Source: Leptonema illini DSM 21528 (GTDB lineage Bacteria; Spirochaetota; Leptospiria; Leptospirales; Leptonemataceae). From it: a stretch of DNA of 64,000 nucleotides. The DNA lies in contig NZ_JH597773.1 in assembly GCF_000243335.1 (NCBI RefSeq), positions 320,365 to 384,364 on the forward strand. Direction: 5' to 3'. Numbering within the stretch: the stretch's first letter is position 1; each line of letters starts with the position of its first letter. The notes under the pieces are model-generated. The model saw only the letters and a program-made list of their open reading frames with translations. It was not told the DNA's origin and did not search any database. Positions 7,622 through 16,641 of this stretch are shown in pieces. The translations under genes and the position numbers were made by a program.

Positions 7622-9256
7622 TCAGGGACGCTCGTCCATCCGCTCGAAGAAATTCCGCATAAACCGCAATCCCCAACCCGAAGGCCCGCGGGCATACTCA
7701 GGCCCCGAGCTTTTATAGGCCGTACCCGCAATGTCCAGATGCGCCCAGGGAATGTTCGCATCGACAAAACGGGAAAGGAATCGCATCGCCGTAACCGTTC
7801 CTGCGGCTCGACCGGCAATATTACGAACGTCGGCCACATCTGATTTAAGACCCTCGTCGTAGATAGACCAGTGCGGCAGACGCCAGCCCCGCTCAAGACT
7901 GCGTCGGCAGGCGGCGTCGACCTCTGATGCCAGCCCCTCTGAACCGGTCATGAAGGCCGTCGCATCGTTACCGAGGGCGATGACGCAGGCCCCTGTTAAC
8001 GTGGCAAAATCAAGAAGCACCGCCGGATGATACTGCTTGCAGGCCATGGCCAGCAGGTCGCCGAGCACGAGGCGGCCTTCGGCATCGGTATTCTGGACCT
8101 CTACCGTTAAACCGTTATACGCCGTGTACACGTCGCCCGGCTTGATGGCGCGGCCGTCGGGCATATTCTCGGCCAGACCTATCAGAGCGGTTACGGAGGT
8201 TTTGAGCTTCTTCTTCGCGGCCAGAGCGACGGCATGAAGAACAAGGGCCGATCCGCTCATGTCGTATTTCATCTCATGCATGTCGGCGGGCGGCTTGAGC
8301 GAGATGCCGCCCGTATCAAAGGTGATCCCCTTGCCCACCAGAACGATCGGATGACTTCGGCGACTTCCCGTATACTCGACGACAAGCACGCGAGGCGGGA
8401 TCTCAGATCCTTTACCGACGGCGATAACGCCTCCGAATCCCTGTTTCTCGAGGTCGCTTCCTTTGATGACCTTGAGTTTCAGTCCATACTGCTTAACGAA
8501 GCCACGGGCAAACTGTTCGTATTGCTCGGGATTGAGAAAATTCCCGGGAAGCGCCGCTATATGGCGCGAAGAGGCGGCCAGCTCGCCGACAAGCGCCCCT
8601 TCGTGTGCGGCCTTTTTCAAGTCCGTGGAGTTAACCCCTTCGGCAGACAGTATGATGCGTACGCGCTTTCCTTTTTTGCTGCCGTTTGATCCGTTTGTGG
8701 CGTCGCTGTCCCGCTCCGTCTTCAAGATGGCCGTCGTGCTTCCGCCCAGGAACACGGCATAGACGGCCTGAAAGATCACGTCGCTTTCGGTGAAGGGTTG
8801 TAGATAGTCGGGAACCTTGCGCTCCCTGCCTTTTACATGCGGTTGACGAAACGGGTCAGGCGCATTCTCAGCGAGTGCTCCGTATTCCTTTGCAACCGAG
8901 AACAGTGTGGCCGGCAGCTGAATTCCAACGACGGCCGGTCGGATGGACAGAAGCTGTGCGCCCAGAGCGCGAAAGGCTGCCACAAGGGTATCCGGATGAA
9001 ATCGGGCCCGTTCGCCCAGACCGAGAAGGATGGTAGCTCCCGACGGCAGAAGTTCGCCGGGTCGGCCTTTAAAGAACTCGGTCTTCTTGACGCCGCCGAC
9101 CAGCTTCTTCCATTCTTCATCTGAATAATCAGAGAACACGGGAAGCACGGAAGGAACGGCCTCACCGTCAAAGTGAAGGTCAAAGGGAGGAGGCGTAAAT
9201 GTCGGATCAACGGCCTTGCGCTGCTTTTTTTTCAAAGGAGAGGTACTTGAATTCAT
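7622..9256 (-). CDS. pepA: Leucyl aminopeptidase (M17)
   Basis: 544 residues with a complete M17 catalytic half: VGKGITFDTGGISLKPPADMHEMKYDMSGSA carries the conserved Lys and Asp metal ligands, and NTDAEGRLVLGDLL is the family signature with its Asp and Glu ligands. DFATLTGACVIALGNDATAFMT and the C-terminal WAHLDIAGTAYKSSGPEYARGPSGWGLR are also typical. The enzyme removes N-terminal residues from peptides in the cytoplasm using two metal ions. An insertion rich in Ser, Gly and Lys (SDATNGSNGSKKGKR) lies in the N-terminal domain. It is followed on the same strand by nothing close; the upstream neighbour is the peroxiredoxin gene 33 bases away. Confidence 0.93.
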   Translation of the reverse strand: MNSSTSPLKKKQRKAVDPTFTPPPFDLHFDGEAVPSVLPVFSDYSDEEWKKLVGGVKKTEFFKGRPGELLPSGATILLGLGERARFHPDTLVAAFRALGAQLLSIRPAVVGIQLPATLFSVAKEYGALAENAPDPFRQPHVKGRERKVPDYLQPFTESDVIFQAVYAVFLGGSTTAILKTERDSDATNGSNGSKKGKRVRIILSAEGVNSTDLKKAAHEGALVGELAASSRHIAALPGNFLNPEQYEQFARGFVKQYGLKLKVIKGSDLEKQGFGGVIAVGKGSEIPPRVLVVEYTGSRRSHPIVLVGKGITFDTGGISLKPPADMHEMKYDMSGSALVLHAVALAAKKKLKTSVTALIGLAENMPDGRAIKPGDVYTAYNGLTVEVQNTDAEGRLVLGDLLAMACKQYHPAVLLDFATLTGACVIALGNDATAFMTGSEGLASEVDAACRRSLERGWRLPHWSIYDEGLKSDVADVRNIAGRAAGTVTAMRFLSRFVDANIPWAHLDIAGTAYKSSGPEYARGPSGWGLRFMRNFFERMDERP

Positions 9257-9289
9257 CGTTTACTCGCTGATAGTTTTGTCGCAAACTCG

Positions 9290-10000
9290 TTATACAGAGC
9301 GTATCGCCTGTTCGACTTCGCCTGCATGACCGGCAACACGAACCGGAGAGAACACCTTTCGAATACGCAGCTCCCGATCAAGGATAAAGGTAGATCGGAT
9401 GACTCCCATGAAGCTGCGTCCGTACAGCTGCTTCTCACCCCAGACTCCGAAATCGCCACACAGGCTGTGATCTGCATCGCTGATCAGCGGAAAATTTAAC
9501 GACTGCTTCATGGCAAACTTTTGATGCGAGTCGGAGGAGTCGGGCGATACGCCGACTACGGAATATCCCAGTCCGCTCAGTCCTGCCTGAGCATCGCGAA
9601 AGTCGCAGGCCTCCTGTGTGCATCCCGGCGTCGCATCTTTAGGATAAAAATACAGAACGAGCCCCTTCTCGCCCACAAGCGAACTCAGCGAAACCATCCC
9701 GTCACGCACAAGAACGAGTCGATCAGCGATGACCGTACCTTCTTTTACAACGATCGTCGACGGAGCTTTCGCGGTTTTCGGCGCTGTGCCTTTCGTTCCA
9801 TTCGCAGCCGCCTTCTTTACGGATTTCTTAATAGCCTTTTTGCTTGCCTTCTTCGCCACTTTCGTTGTGGATTTCTTTACGGCCTTGCGGGCGGCCTTTT
9901 TTGCGGATTTCTTTGCAGCTTTCTTCACTGATTTCTTTGCAGTCTTCTTTGCAGCTTTTTTCGAAGCCTTCTTTGAAGCCTTCTTCTTTGATGTTGCCAT
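9290..10000 (-). CDS. bcp: PrxQ/BCP-type peroxiredoxin with Lys/Ala-rich histone H1-like tail
   Basis: The chosen start is the ATG at 10000 (MATSKKKASKK), 236 residues; a longer reading adds eight residues. Residues 4-80 are repeats of KKA, KKS and KKT like histone H1 or mycobacterial Hup tails. From about 85 a PrxQ-type peroxiredoxin begins: LYFYPKDATPGCTQEACDFRD holds the peroxidatic Cys127 and resolving Cys132 (C-x4-C), then VVGVSPDSSDSHQKF and STFILDRELRIRKVF. The enzyme reduces peroxides using thioredoxin, and thioredoxin reductase is encoded divergently 158 bases away. The tail probably binds DNA or other polyanions. The fusion looks continuous, with no frame break. Confidence 0.9.
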   Translation of the reverse strand: MATSKKKASKKASKKAAKKTAKKSVKKAAKKSAKKAARKAVKKSTTKVAKKASKKAIKKSVKKAAANGTKGTAPKTAKAPSTIVVKEGTVIADRLVLVRDGMVSLSSLVGEKGLVLYFYPKDATPGCTQEACDFRDAQAGLSGLGYSVVGVSPDSSDSHQKFAMKQSLNFPLISDADHSLCGDFGVWGEKQLYGRSFMGVIRSTFILDRELRIRKVFSPVRVAGHAGEVEQAIRSV

Positions 10001-10158
10001 AGCTACGTTCCCGATCGCTCGCATCGCCTGTCGAGCAAATTAAACGTAGAGACGGGTGAGCATTCGCTTCGTCGCTTGAGCTCAGTCGGCGCAAAATCAC
10101 ATGGACCTCCGTGATTTCTACATAGACGCCAGAGGGGGGATGTGATTATACTGCACTC

Positions 10159-11124
10159 ATGTCTAAAGTTGAGAACGTTATCATCATCGGCAGCGGACCG
10201 GCCGGTCATACCGCTGCCATCTATGCCGCTCGTGCTGACCTTGCTCCCATCATGTTCGAAGGGTTTATGGCTGGCGGAGTGGCCGCCGGCGGACAGCTAA
10301 CGACGACGACGGAAGTCGAGAACTTCCCCGGTTTTCCCGAAGGCATCTCGGGTCCGGAGCTCATGATCAAAATGCGCGAGCAATCCGAGAGATTCGGCAC
10401 CATCATCCACACCGAAACCATTTCTAAAGTAGATTTCAGCCAGCGACCATTCCGCGTCTGGCGCGACGGAGCCGAAGATGCCGAACCTCTTCTCGCACGT
10501 TCCATCATCATCGCCACGGGAGCGACGGCAAAACGTATGCAACTGCCTGGCGAGGAGACCTACTGGCAGAAGGGTATCTCGGCCTGCGCCGTCTGCGACG
10601 GAGCCCTGCCGCTCTTCCGCAACAATCCGCTCGTCGTCATCGGTGGCGGCGACTCCGCCTGCGAAGAGGCCACGTATTTAACGAAGTATGCGTCGAAGGT
10701 CTATCTCGTTCATCGCCGCGATAAACTGCGCGCCTCTCGTATCATGGCCGAGCGCACGGTGAACCATCCGAAGATCGAGATGGTGTGGAACCACATTCCC
10801 GTCGAAACGAAGGGCGACGGCAATCTGTTGAAATCGGTCGTTATCAAAGACGTCGTATCGGGCGAGGTGAAAGAACTACCGGCAAACGGCCTCTTCTATG
10901 CCATCGGCCATAAACCGAATACGGATCCGTTCGTCGGGCAGCTCGATCTCGACGAACAGGGTTATATTAAGACGGTTCCCGGTACGACGCGCACCAGCGT
11001 CGAGGGCGTCTTTGCCGCCGGCGACGTGCAGGACAAGGTCTACAGACAGGCCATCAGCGCCGCCGGCACGGGATGTATGGCCGCCCTTGAAGCGGAACGC
11101 TGGCTCGAATCGCAACCGCACTGA
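10159..11124 (+). CDS. trxB: Thioredoxin-disulfide reductase
   Basis: 321 residues, the usual length. An FAD Rossmann motif opens the protein (VIIIGSGPAGHTAAIYAARADL), the redox-active disulfide is in ACAVCDGALP, the NADPH motif is VIGGGDSACEEATYL, and the FAD-binding end is GVFAAGDVQDKVYRQAISAAGTGCMAALEAERWL. It passes electrons from NADPH to thioredoxin in the cytoplasm. The divergent peroxiredoxin gene is a likely downstream consumer, and the shared 158-base spacer probably holds both promoters. The sequence is well conserved and the call is firm. Confidence 0.96.
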   Translation: MSKVENVIIIGSGPAGHTAAIYAARADLAPIMFEGFMAGGVAAGGQLTTTTEVENFPGFPEGISGPELMIKMREQSERFGTIIHTETISKVDFSQRPFRVWRDGAEDAEPLLARSIIIATGATAKRMQLPGEETYWQKGISACAVCDGALPLFRNNPLVVIGGGDSACEEATYLTKYASKVYLVHRRDKLRASRIMAERTVNHPKIEMVWNHIPVETKGDGNLLKSVVIKDVVSGEVKELPANGLFYAIGHKPNTDPFVGQLDLDEQGYIKTVPGTTRTSVEGVFAAGDVQDKVYRQAISAAGTGCMAALEAERWLESQPH

Positions 11125-11237
11125 ATTTTGACGGGCCAGCAACTGTCGTTCTCGAGTCGGGGCGGCTGAAAACGGCGATACTCAGGATTTCACCAACTTA
11201 TCGAGTTGATTGAATGGCTTTTCATTGAACAGTACAT

Positions 11238-11579
11238 CTACGAAAGCCATTTAATTAACTTAGACTGAACTCGCTCATAGCGGTTATCTGAGATTCTGCC
11301 GATCCTTCCAATCAAGCGGCTTGCTTCGACTACTGCAAGCCTCCCTGTTCTAATTATGCTCTCTGAATGTAAGCCGGATTCTTCGAAATCGCCATCGGTT
11401 GGAGAGATGCTTTCGTCCAATTCAGGTTCGAATTGACGCAACTGTGTTGATATCATGCATACCAGCCAGTCATCGTAAATGCCGGGTAGTCTTTTCAATA
11501 CGAGCGCAGGTCGCAGTTTCCCTTTACCCGCATCCGTGTGAGGAAACTTGATCAGTACGACCTGGGCCTCACCGATCAT
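11238..11579 (-). CDS. MazF/PemK-family toxin
   Basis: 113 residues. It opens with GEAQVVLIKFPHTDAGKGKLRPALVLKRLPG, the MazF/PemK beta-barrel signature (V-x-F-P-T-D...K-x-RPALV), and continues CMISTQ and SIIRTGRLAVVEASRLIGRIGRIS. Family members cut RNA at short sequence motifs. The gene starts 11 bases inside the end of the small upstream gene, which fits an antitoxin-toxin operon. The DNA here is AT-richer than its surroundings, which suggests acquisition. An inverted repeat (AATGGCTTT at 11213-11221 with AAAGCCATT at 11243-11251) overlaps its 3' end and may terminate it. Confidence 0.85.
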   Translation of the reverse strand: MIGEAQVVLIKFPHTDAGKGKLRPALVLKRLPGIYDDWLVCMISTQLRQFEPELDESISPTDGDFEESGLHSESIIRTGRLAVVEASRLIGRIGRISDNRYERVQSKLIKWLS

Positions 11580-11787
11580 GAAACGCCTCCCGGATATCAG
11601 CCATGGAATAATCAGAATCCTCGCCTTCCATGCCCCTCATAGCCGATTCGAGGGAAAGATTCGACCACGCGATCCGTTCCTCTTGAATCGTCCTTGTCTT
11701 CAGATACTCAGAATAATCAAGAACCTGCTTTTGCAGCTCCTCTGGCAAATCCTGGATGGAATTTAACAGTTGCTCTGCGATCGTCAT
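11569..11787 (-). CDS. Antitoxin, DUF2281-like
   Basis: 72 residues opening MTIAEQLLNSIQDLPEELQKQVLDYSEYLKTR, the amphipathic pattern of DUF2281-type antitoxins (two helices around LPEELQxxVLDxxExL). The acidic C-terminal half, RGMEGEDSDYSMADIREAFHDR, would wrap the toxin. It precedes and overlaps the MazF-type gene. Such antitoxins usually repress their own promoter, so autoregulation from the region just above 11787 is likely. The partner relation is inferred from order and overlap. Confidence 0.75.
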   Translation of the reverse strand: MTIAEQLLNSIQDLPEELQKQVLDYSEYLKTRTIQEERIAWSNLSLESAMRGMEGEDSDYSMADIREAFHDR

Positions 11788-11920
11788 AACTCAGAAGGAT
11801 ATAAGAACCCCGCCGTCTGTCGAGTATTTTAAAAAATGACTCGATACAGGCCACCATTTAGTAACCTTCCCACCAGCCACTTCGTTGATTGATCTTGACA
11901 CAGAAGGGGCATTCCGTTCC

Positions 11921-12439
11921 ATGGTTGTTTATCCCTTTTCACAGGACGTGGACATGGCCCGCGAATCCGGCGAATTCCAGATCTCCGAATTACTGAAAAT
12001 CACCGCTCAGAACAAATATGCCGCTGCCGTTGCTGCCTTCGAGGTAGTCGACAACGCTCATATGCTTGATCTTCCTCCAAAATGGGGAACTCGCAAGGCT
12101 GCCGTACAGGCCATGATGGCGCTGTCACGGGACGTAGTCCAGTTTGACTTCATCTCTGATGAACAGCGCGAAAAACTCGAAGCCGAGCTACAGATCAACA
12201 CGCATCGCGACTCGGCCGAGGCGCTTTTTCGGGGCTCTCCGGCATCGGCTCCGGTCCTTGCAGACTCCGAAGACGATCTCGACGAGATCGGCGAGATCAT
12301 TGATGAGCGTATGGAAGGCGGTGCCGACGAGGTTGCCGAAGACGCCTCTGAGTCAGATTCCGAGTCCGATTCGGATTCCGGCGATGATGATGCAGCCGAC
12401 GAAGACGAAGATCTCGACGACGGAGACGACGACGATTGA
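11921..12439 (+). CDS. RNA polymerase omega-like protein with long acidic tail
   Basis: I prefer the ATG at 11921 (172 residues); a TTG start at 11885 would add 12. The segment ISELLKITAQNKYAAAVAAFEVVDNAHML...GTRKAAVQAMMALSRDVVQFDF resembles omega (RpoZ): a K-Y-A-A-V-A-A helix followed by xPAVxAMxExxxGxVxF. The omega family is small and divergent, so this is tentative. After residue 110 the protein is almost wholly acidic (repeated Glu, Asp and Ser, ending DDGDDDD). Its stop overlaps the TTG start of the MAF gene by four bases, so the two are translationally coupled. Confidence 0.5.
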   Translation: MVVYPFSQDVDMARESGEFQISELLKITAQNKYAAAVAAFEVVDNAHMLDLPPKWGTRKAAVQAMMALSRDVVQFDFISDEQREKLEAELQINTHRDSAEALFRGSPASAPVLADSEDDLDEIGEIIDERMEGGADEVAEDASESDSESDSDSGDDDAADEDEDLDDGDDDD

Positions 12440-13758
12440 TCCTGCCCGAGCTCGACGAACCGGTGCGGCTTGAGCCGCCCGTCGGGCTTCCTGCGAATCT
12501 CTGGATTCGAGACAGACCTCTTCATTCTCTGAAAGGAAGCGAGAAAGAGTTTGAACGCTTCCTTTCCACCCTGAAGGCCATCCCCGTAAACGCCCGTATT
12601 CTGCTGATCGGTGCCGGTGCGCTCTTCGACAGACTCGCCGCTTTTCCCGTAACGCTTTACGAACCGCTGCTACAGCTACGACGACTCTATACGGAACGCA
12701 CCACGCTTTCTACTGTCGGTTCCGATATCGACCTCACACAGTATGATGCCGTTATCGTGCATCCGGCCTATCGCCGCATGTTCCCGGAGCTGAACCGTTT
12801 TCACCGAGAATATGGCATAAAGCCAGAAAGCGCACAGAGACGACCGGGCGTTGATGACCGCACGACCGCTCATTTCTTGCGCCAGTGGCTGCGTAATTAC
12901 AGCATCCGATTGAATCAGAGAGAGCTCCATTTCTTTGAAGGCTTTTCACCGGCACCGTCGACCTTTCTTTTCTGCGGCGCCGGCCCCTCTCTTCTCGAAG
13001 ACCTGAACCGCTACAGAGAGCAGTTTGCCGCATCGCAGGAACAACCGATCGTGCTTGCTGCCGATACGGCGGCCGCTGCCGTCCTGCATGCCGGATGGCC
13101 TGTCGATCTTGTGCTCAGCGTCGATAGCGGGTCGGGCACTTCGTATCACTTTGCGCTCTTACGAGAAACGGCAAGACTTCGCGGCATCCCCCTGCCCCCG
13201 GTCTTATCCTGGATGGCCGGATCTGCCTTTGCTGAGCAGGCCGGATTCCCGGTTTATTTTGTGCCTACTCTCTTTCCGCCCGATCAGATCCTTACCGCTC
13301 ATCTTGCTCTCGGCACGCCCTTTGCCAATCCTTACAGAAACGTGCTCGGCTATGCCGTCGCCCTCACCGCCCGCCATGCTGGATCACGTCTGCTCATGGC
13401 CGGCGTGGGATTCAAACCCCGCCAGAATCAGTTTTACGTTCGTGGAACGGGATACGACCTCTTTCATAGCATGCGCCAGAACCGGCTTGATACGGCAGAG
13501 CAATACCATGTTCAACTGACCGACAGACAGCGCCATGCGAACCGATCGGCGCTGGCACGTTTACAGGAGGCCGAGCAACTGGCAGGGGCCGCAGCTCTTC
13601 AGAGTGTGGCCGGTCCGTTTCAACTACGCTCGACAACGTACTCGGGCGCAACACTGAGCAAGACGCTTCTGGCCGCGCATGCCGGGACACTGCTCCGTCA
13701 GGAGTTCGGCGAACCCTTTCACTCTCTGACCCGCAGGCATCTGGCTTTTTGCGATTGA
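12436..13758 (+). CDS. MAF/DUF115 family protein (motility accessory, MptE-like)
   Basis: 440 residues starting at a TTG that overlaps the previous stop (TTGA). The central part, FLFCGAGPSLLEDLNRYREQF...IVLAADTAAAAVLHAGWPVDLVLSVDSGSGTSYHF, is the DUF115 Rossmann-like domain shared by flagellin-modifying Maf proteins and MptE pterin kinases. The end (RLLMAGVGFKPRQNQFYVRGTGY) also fits. In spirochaetes such proteins are annotated as motility-associated glycosyltransferases. A role in flagellin or surface glycosylation is inference; no flagellin gene is adjacent. The N-terminal 100 residues match the usual helper domain only loosely. Confidence 0.75.
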   Translation: MILPELDEPVRLEPPVGLPANLWIRDRPLHSLKGSEKEFERFLSTLKAIPVNARILLIGAGALFDRLAAFPVTLYEPLLQLRRLYTERTTLSTVGSDIDLTQYDAVIVHPAYRRMFPELNRFHREYGIKPESAQRRPGVDDRTTAHFLRQWLRNYSIRLNQRELHFFEGFSPAPSTFLFCGAGPSLLEDLNRYREQFAASQEQPIVLAADTAAAAVLHAGWPVDLVLSVDSGSGTSYHFALLRETARLRGIPLPPVLSWMAGSAFAEQAGFPVYFVPTLFPPDQILTAHLALGTPFANPYRNVLGYAVALTARHAGSRLLMAGVGFKPRQNQFYVRGTGYDLFHSMRQNRLDTAEQYHVQLTDRQRHANRSALARLQEAEQLAGAAALQSVAGPFQLRSTTYSGATLSKTLLAAHAGTLLRQEFGEPFHSLTRRHLAFCD

Positions 13759-13830
13759 CGAGTATCGAATGGCCTGCTTCTTTTTATGAAAAGATAGAGT
13801 AAAGACCGAGCCTGACCTGAAACACCGAAT

Positions 13831-13847
13831 CCCGCCGTGCCGGCGGG
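13831..13847 (+). promoter_or_regulatory. Perfect hairpin just upstream of a start codon
   Basis: CCCGCCG at 13831-13837 pairs with CGGCGGG at 13841-13847 over a three-base loop, ending four bases before the ATG at 13852. It would hide the ribosome site if folded, or could end transcription of the MAF gene. Confidence 0.4.
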
Positions 13848-13851
13848 TCCA

Positions 13852-14343
13852 ATGAAACCAATGAACGAATCACGACAGCGGAAAGAACCCGAACGAAAAA
13901 AGGTAACGGTACGGCTGAGCAAGCCGATCCGCTATCTGTATCGCCCCGAGCTGGGTCGCCTGATTCCCGTTTCAGAGGCCTCGGCCGACGAGTATTCCGT
14001 TACCGTAGAGATGATTTTGCCTTCCGTCGATCTACACACGGAATCATTTGTGCAAAATCTCATGCGTCAGTTCAAGCCCGACACCATCGCCGACCGCATG
14101 CAGAATCTCATGGAACAGAACGTCGAACGCGATTTTCACAGAGCGCTTGATCGCGCCGAGTACGACGTCGTGCGGCTTTCGGCAGCCCGCGTCATTGCCA
14201 GCGATGACGAACCGGGCAGGGTTTACAAGTTCCTGGGCGACGTGCTTAAGATCGCCTCTCGCCGTATGGAGACCGACAGCCGGGGCTTCGTAAACGAACT
14301 CACAATCGCATTACAGAACCGCGGCCTCATGCAAGAAGAGTAG
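13852..14343 (+). CDS. Hypothetical protein, conserved-looking, soluble
   Basis: 163 residues from the ATG at 13852 (a second ATG at 13861 is equally possible, and a GTG lies at 13837). There is a basic N-terminus (RQRKEPERKKVTVRLSKPIRYLYRPELGRL), a strand-rich middle (YSVTVEMILPSVDLHTESFVQNLM), then charged helices with a regular Arg/Glu pattern to the end. No signal peptide or membrane segment is present. I do not recognise the family. It sits between the MAF gene and rpsD on the same strand with base usage like its neighbours, so it is real coding sequence. Confidence 0.55.
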   Translation: MKPMNESRQRKEPERKKVTVRLSKPIRYLYRPELGRLIPVSEASADEYSVTVEMILPSVDLHTESFVQNLMRQFKPDTIADRMQNLMEQNVERDFHRALDRAEYDVVRLSAARVIASDDEPGRVYKFLGDVLKIASRRMETDSRGFVNELTIALQNRGLMQEE

Positions 14344-14566
14344 TGAGATTAACCGTCCGATCCTCAGCGGTTGAACTCTTGCCTTTTTCTTCACCGACCG
14401 TGTGGCTGTCGGTCAGACCACGAAGAGCGGCTCGGGAACGACCCGATACCCGACTGTCCCTTTTTTTGCTTTTCACACGAAAAAGCTCGAAAAATCTGGA
14501 GTTGCGGGCCGGATTAACCGGCTGAAATACCGTAATTCCAAAATTCAGACGGCCGCGGAGTAAACA

Positions 14567-15187
14567 TTGGCTACGATTCGTAAACCACGTCACAAGATCT
14601 GTCGTTCTGCAGGCTACTGCCTCTATAACGACCCGAAATGCCCTTCGATCAAGCGTCCCTTCCCTCCGGGACATCGCCCCGACTCACGTCGTAAGAAGAA
14701 GTCTCCGTATGGCGAGCAGCTGCTCGAAAAGCAGAAACTGCGTCTTACCTACGGCATGATGGAAAAGCAGTTCTATCGTACTTTTGAAAAAGCATCGCGC
14801 ATGCACGGCAACAAATCCGACAACTTCCTGATGCTGCTTGAAACCCGCCTGATGACGCTCGTCTATCGTCTGGGCCTTGCCCGTTCCGTATTTGACGCCC
14901 GTCAGCTGATCACGCACGGCCATGTTACCATCGACGGACGTCGTATGGACATTCCGTCCTATCAGGTGAAGGCCGGCCAGGTAATCGGTGTTGCACCGGA
15001 ATCGAAGGCGCTTGATCGCATCAAGCTGGCAATGGAAGGTCGTCAGAATGCGACGAATCCTGTTCCGTATCTGGAAGTGCAGGAAGATGGCATCTCGGGC
15101 AAATACCTGGGCATGACACATGCCGGCGATATTCCGACCGCCGATCGTATCAACATTGCAAGGATCATTGAATTCTACTCGAAATAA
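14567..15187 (+). CDS. rpsD: 30S ribosomal protein S4
   Basis: 206 residues starting at TTG with GGAG nine bases upstream. The N-terminus [34 protein letters not shown] has three cysteines, a partly kept zinc-ribbon pattern of C-type S4. The S4 RNA-binding domain follows: [51 protein letters not shown]4 starts 30S assembly by binding 16S rRNA. The gene is alone, not in the alpha operon. The 220-base leader holds a T-run at 14464-14467 onwards and a small hairpin (GCCGG/CCGGC at 14508-14522), so leader control is possible. Confidence 0.97.
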   Translation: MATIRKPRHKICRSAGYCLYNDPKCPSIKRPFPPGHRPDSRRKKKSPYGEQLLEKQKLRLTYGMMEKQFYRTFEKASRMHGNKSDNFLMLLETRLMTLVYRLGLARSVFDARQLITHGHVTIDGRRMDIPSYQVKAGQVIGVAPESKALDRIKLAMEGRQNATNPVPYLEVQEDGISGKYLGMTHAGDIPTADRINIARIIEFYSK

Positions 15188-15209
15188 TTCGAGCGAAACG
15201 ATTCTACGG

Positions 15210-15239
15210 AAAGGCTCCTTCGGGGGCCTTTTCTTTTTT
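15210..15239 (+). terminator. Rho-independent terminator of rpsD
   Basis: AAAGGCTCC pairs with GGGGCCTTT around a TTCG loop and is followed by TTCTTTTTT, 22 bases after the rpsD stop. This is a textbook intrinsic terminator. Confidence 0.9.
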
Positions 15240-15272
15240 CAGGCGGGAAAAGAAAAAGCGAGCATGCCGCTT

Positions 15273-15629
15273 TCAGGCATGCTCTTCAAGCAACAATCCC
15301 GACAGTTCCTGTATACGGGCTGCATAATCGAGCAGCTTGTTTGAAGGAATCTTCTGCATCACCTCACCGGTCAGATAGTTGTAGAGTTCTACCTGAATGC
15401 TGCCGGTATCGGAATGCACCGAATAACGAAATCTCGTATTCGGATGGTTCGGGTTGAAGATATCCAGCGCTCGAATCGCCCGATCGATACGATGTCGGTT
15501 CTCGGGCGTATCGGGCACGTTCGAATACTGTCTGTCGGCCGATTCATGATGCTCCGAATGTGACCGGTTTTCAGGTCGAACAGCCGTTACCGCATCATGC
15601 AGCTCCTTAATCCTGGTGTTGATTTCCAT
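15273..15629 (-). CDS. flaG: FlaG-like flagellar protein
   Basis: I chose the ATG at 15629 (118 residues, MEINTRIKEL) because AGAGGA lies eight bases upstream; the open frame extends 26 codons further without family similarity. The C-terminal 60 residues match FlaG: RFRYSVHSDTGSIQVELYNYLTGEVMQKIPSNKLLDYAARIQELSGLLLEE, with the FxVxxxTGxxxVxxxxxxTGEVxxxIPxxxxL pattern. FlaG affects flagellar filament length or assembly in other bacteria. It lies next to the flagellar sigma factor gene on the same strand, separated by 170 bases. Confidence 0.8.
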   Translation of the reverse strand: MEINTRIKELHDAVTAVRPENRSHSEHHESADRQYSNVPDTPENRHRIDRAIRALDIFNPNHPNTRFRYSVHSDTGSIQVELYNYLTGEVMQKIPSNKLLDYAARIQELSGLLLEEHA

Positions 15630-15799
15630 ACAGATCCTCTTGCTCAGAGTATCGGAGAAAGAGGGGATCTGCATTAGGGTCGACAGAGCGGTGCACGGAC
15701 AGGGCAATGCCTCCCTTCCTCAGAAAAAAGGTCGCGTTGCCGTTCGTTGAGCCTCCCACAACAGGCGAATCATCGGCTGAAAGAGCGGTTCTGGGAGCC

Positions 15800-16597
15800 T
15801 TACTTCTTGAGAGCGTTTTTCATGCGGATGAGCTTGCCCCGCAGGCGCATGATGGCCTTCGTGTGCAGCTGCGAGATACGGCTTTCGGTTACTTCGAGCA
15901 CCTCGCCGATCTCTTTCAGGGTCAGATCTTCATAATAATAGAGTACAATGACCTTTTTCTCTTTGTCGGGAAGCTGTTTGATGGCCTCGACGATGACGCT
16001 TTTGATCTCTTCTCGCTCGATCAGGTTGTCGGGATTGAGATTCTCGGGGCTTTCAATGGTATCAATGAACGATACCTGATCGTTATCGTCGCCCATGAAC
16101 CATACGTCGTTCAGCGAAACGATGCTGGTGCCCGAGATCTGCGTCAGCAGCGTCTGCAGTTCGTCGGTGGAGATGCCCATTTCCCGGGCAATATCCTCGT
16201 CTTCGACCGTATGGCCGAGGCGGTTTTCGAGAACTGAGATGACCTCTTCGATCTGTCGTGCCTTCTGCCGAATCGATCTCGGAATCCAGTCGATGCTTCG
16301 CAGCTCATCAAATATGGCGCCACGAATTCGAGTCATAGCATAGGTTTTGAACTTGATGTCCCGATTCGGATCAAATTTTTCTATTGCGTCAAGCAGGCCA
16401 AAAGAGCCATAGCTGACCAGATCGTCGAATTCGACGTTATGGGGCATGCCAATGGCCACCTTGCCGGCCACGTATTTGACAAGGGGGGCGTATTTGATCG
16501 TGAAATACTCCCGGATCTCCTGATCCTTCCCTTTCAGGTACTTCCGCCAGAGCTTCAGCTCATCTTCATCTTTATATTTTTCAAAAACTCTCGACAT
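15800..16597 (-). CDS. whiG: Flagellar RNA polymerase sigma factor (WhiG/FliA)
   Basis: 265 residues from the ATG at 16597, preceded by AGAGG; in-frame ATGs at 16618, 16636 and 16645 are alternatives. Region 2 is clear: [80 protein letters not shown], the form shared by FliA, WhiG and SigD. Region 4 is [48 protein letters not shown]. It directs transcription of late flagellar genes. It follows flhF, flhG and a membrane protein gene in one operon. Confidence 0.93.
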   Translation of the reverse strand: MSRVFEKYKDEDELKLWRKYLKGKDQEIREYFTIKYAPLVKYVAGKVAIGMPHNVEFDDLVSYGSFGLLDAIEKFDPNRDIKFKTYAMTRIRGAIFDELRSIDWIPRSIRQKARQIEEVISVLENRLGHTVEDEDIAREMGISTDELQTLLTQISGTSIVSLNDVWFMGDDNDQVSFIDTIESPENLNPDNLIEREEIKSVIVEAIKQLPDKEKKVIVLYYYEDLTLKEIGEVLEVTESRISQLHTKAIMRLRGKLIRMKNALKK

Positions 16598-16641
16598 GTG
16601 CCGGCGGCCTCTGATCATATTATGGGAAGCTCCCATTTTGA

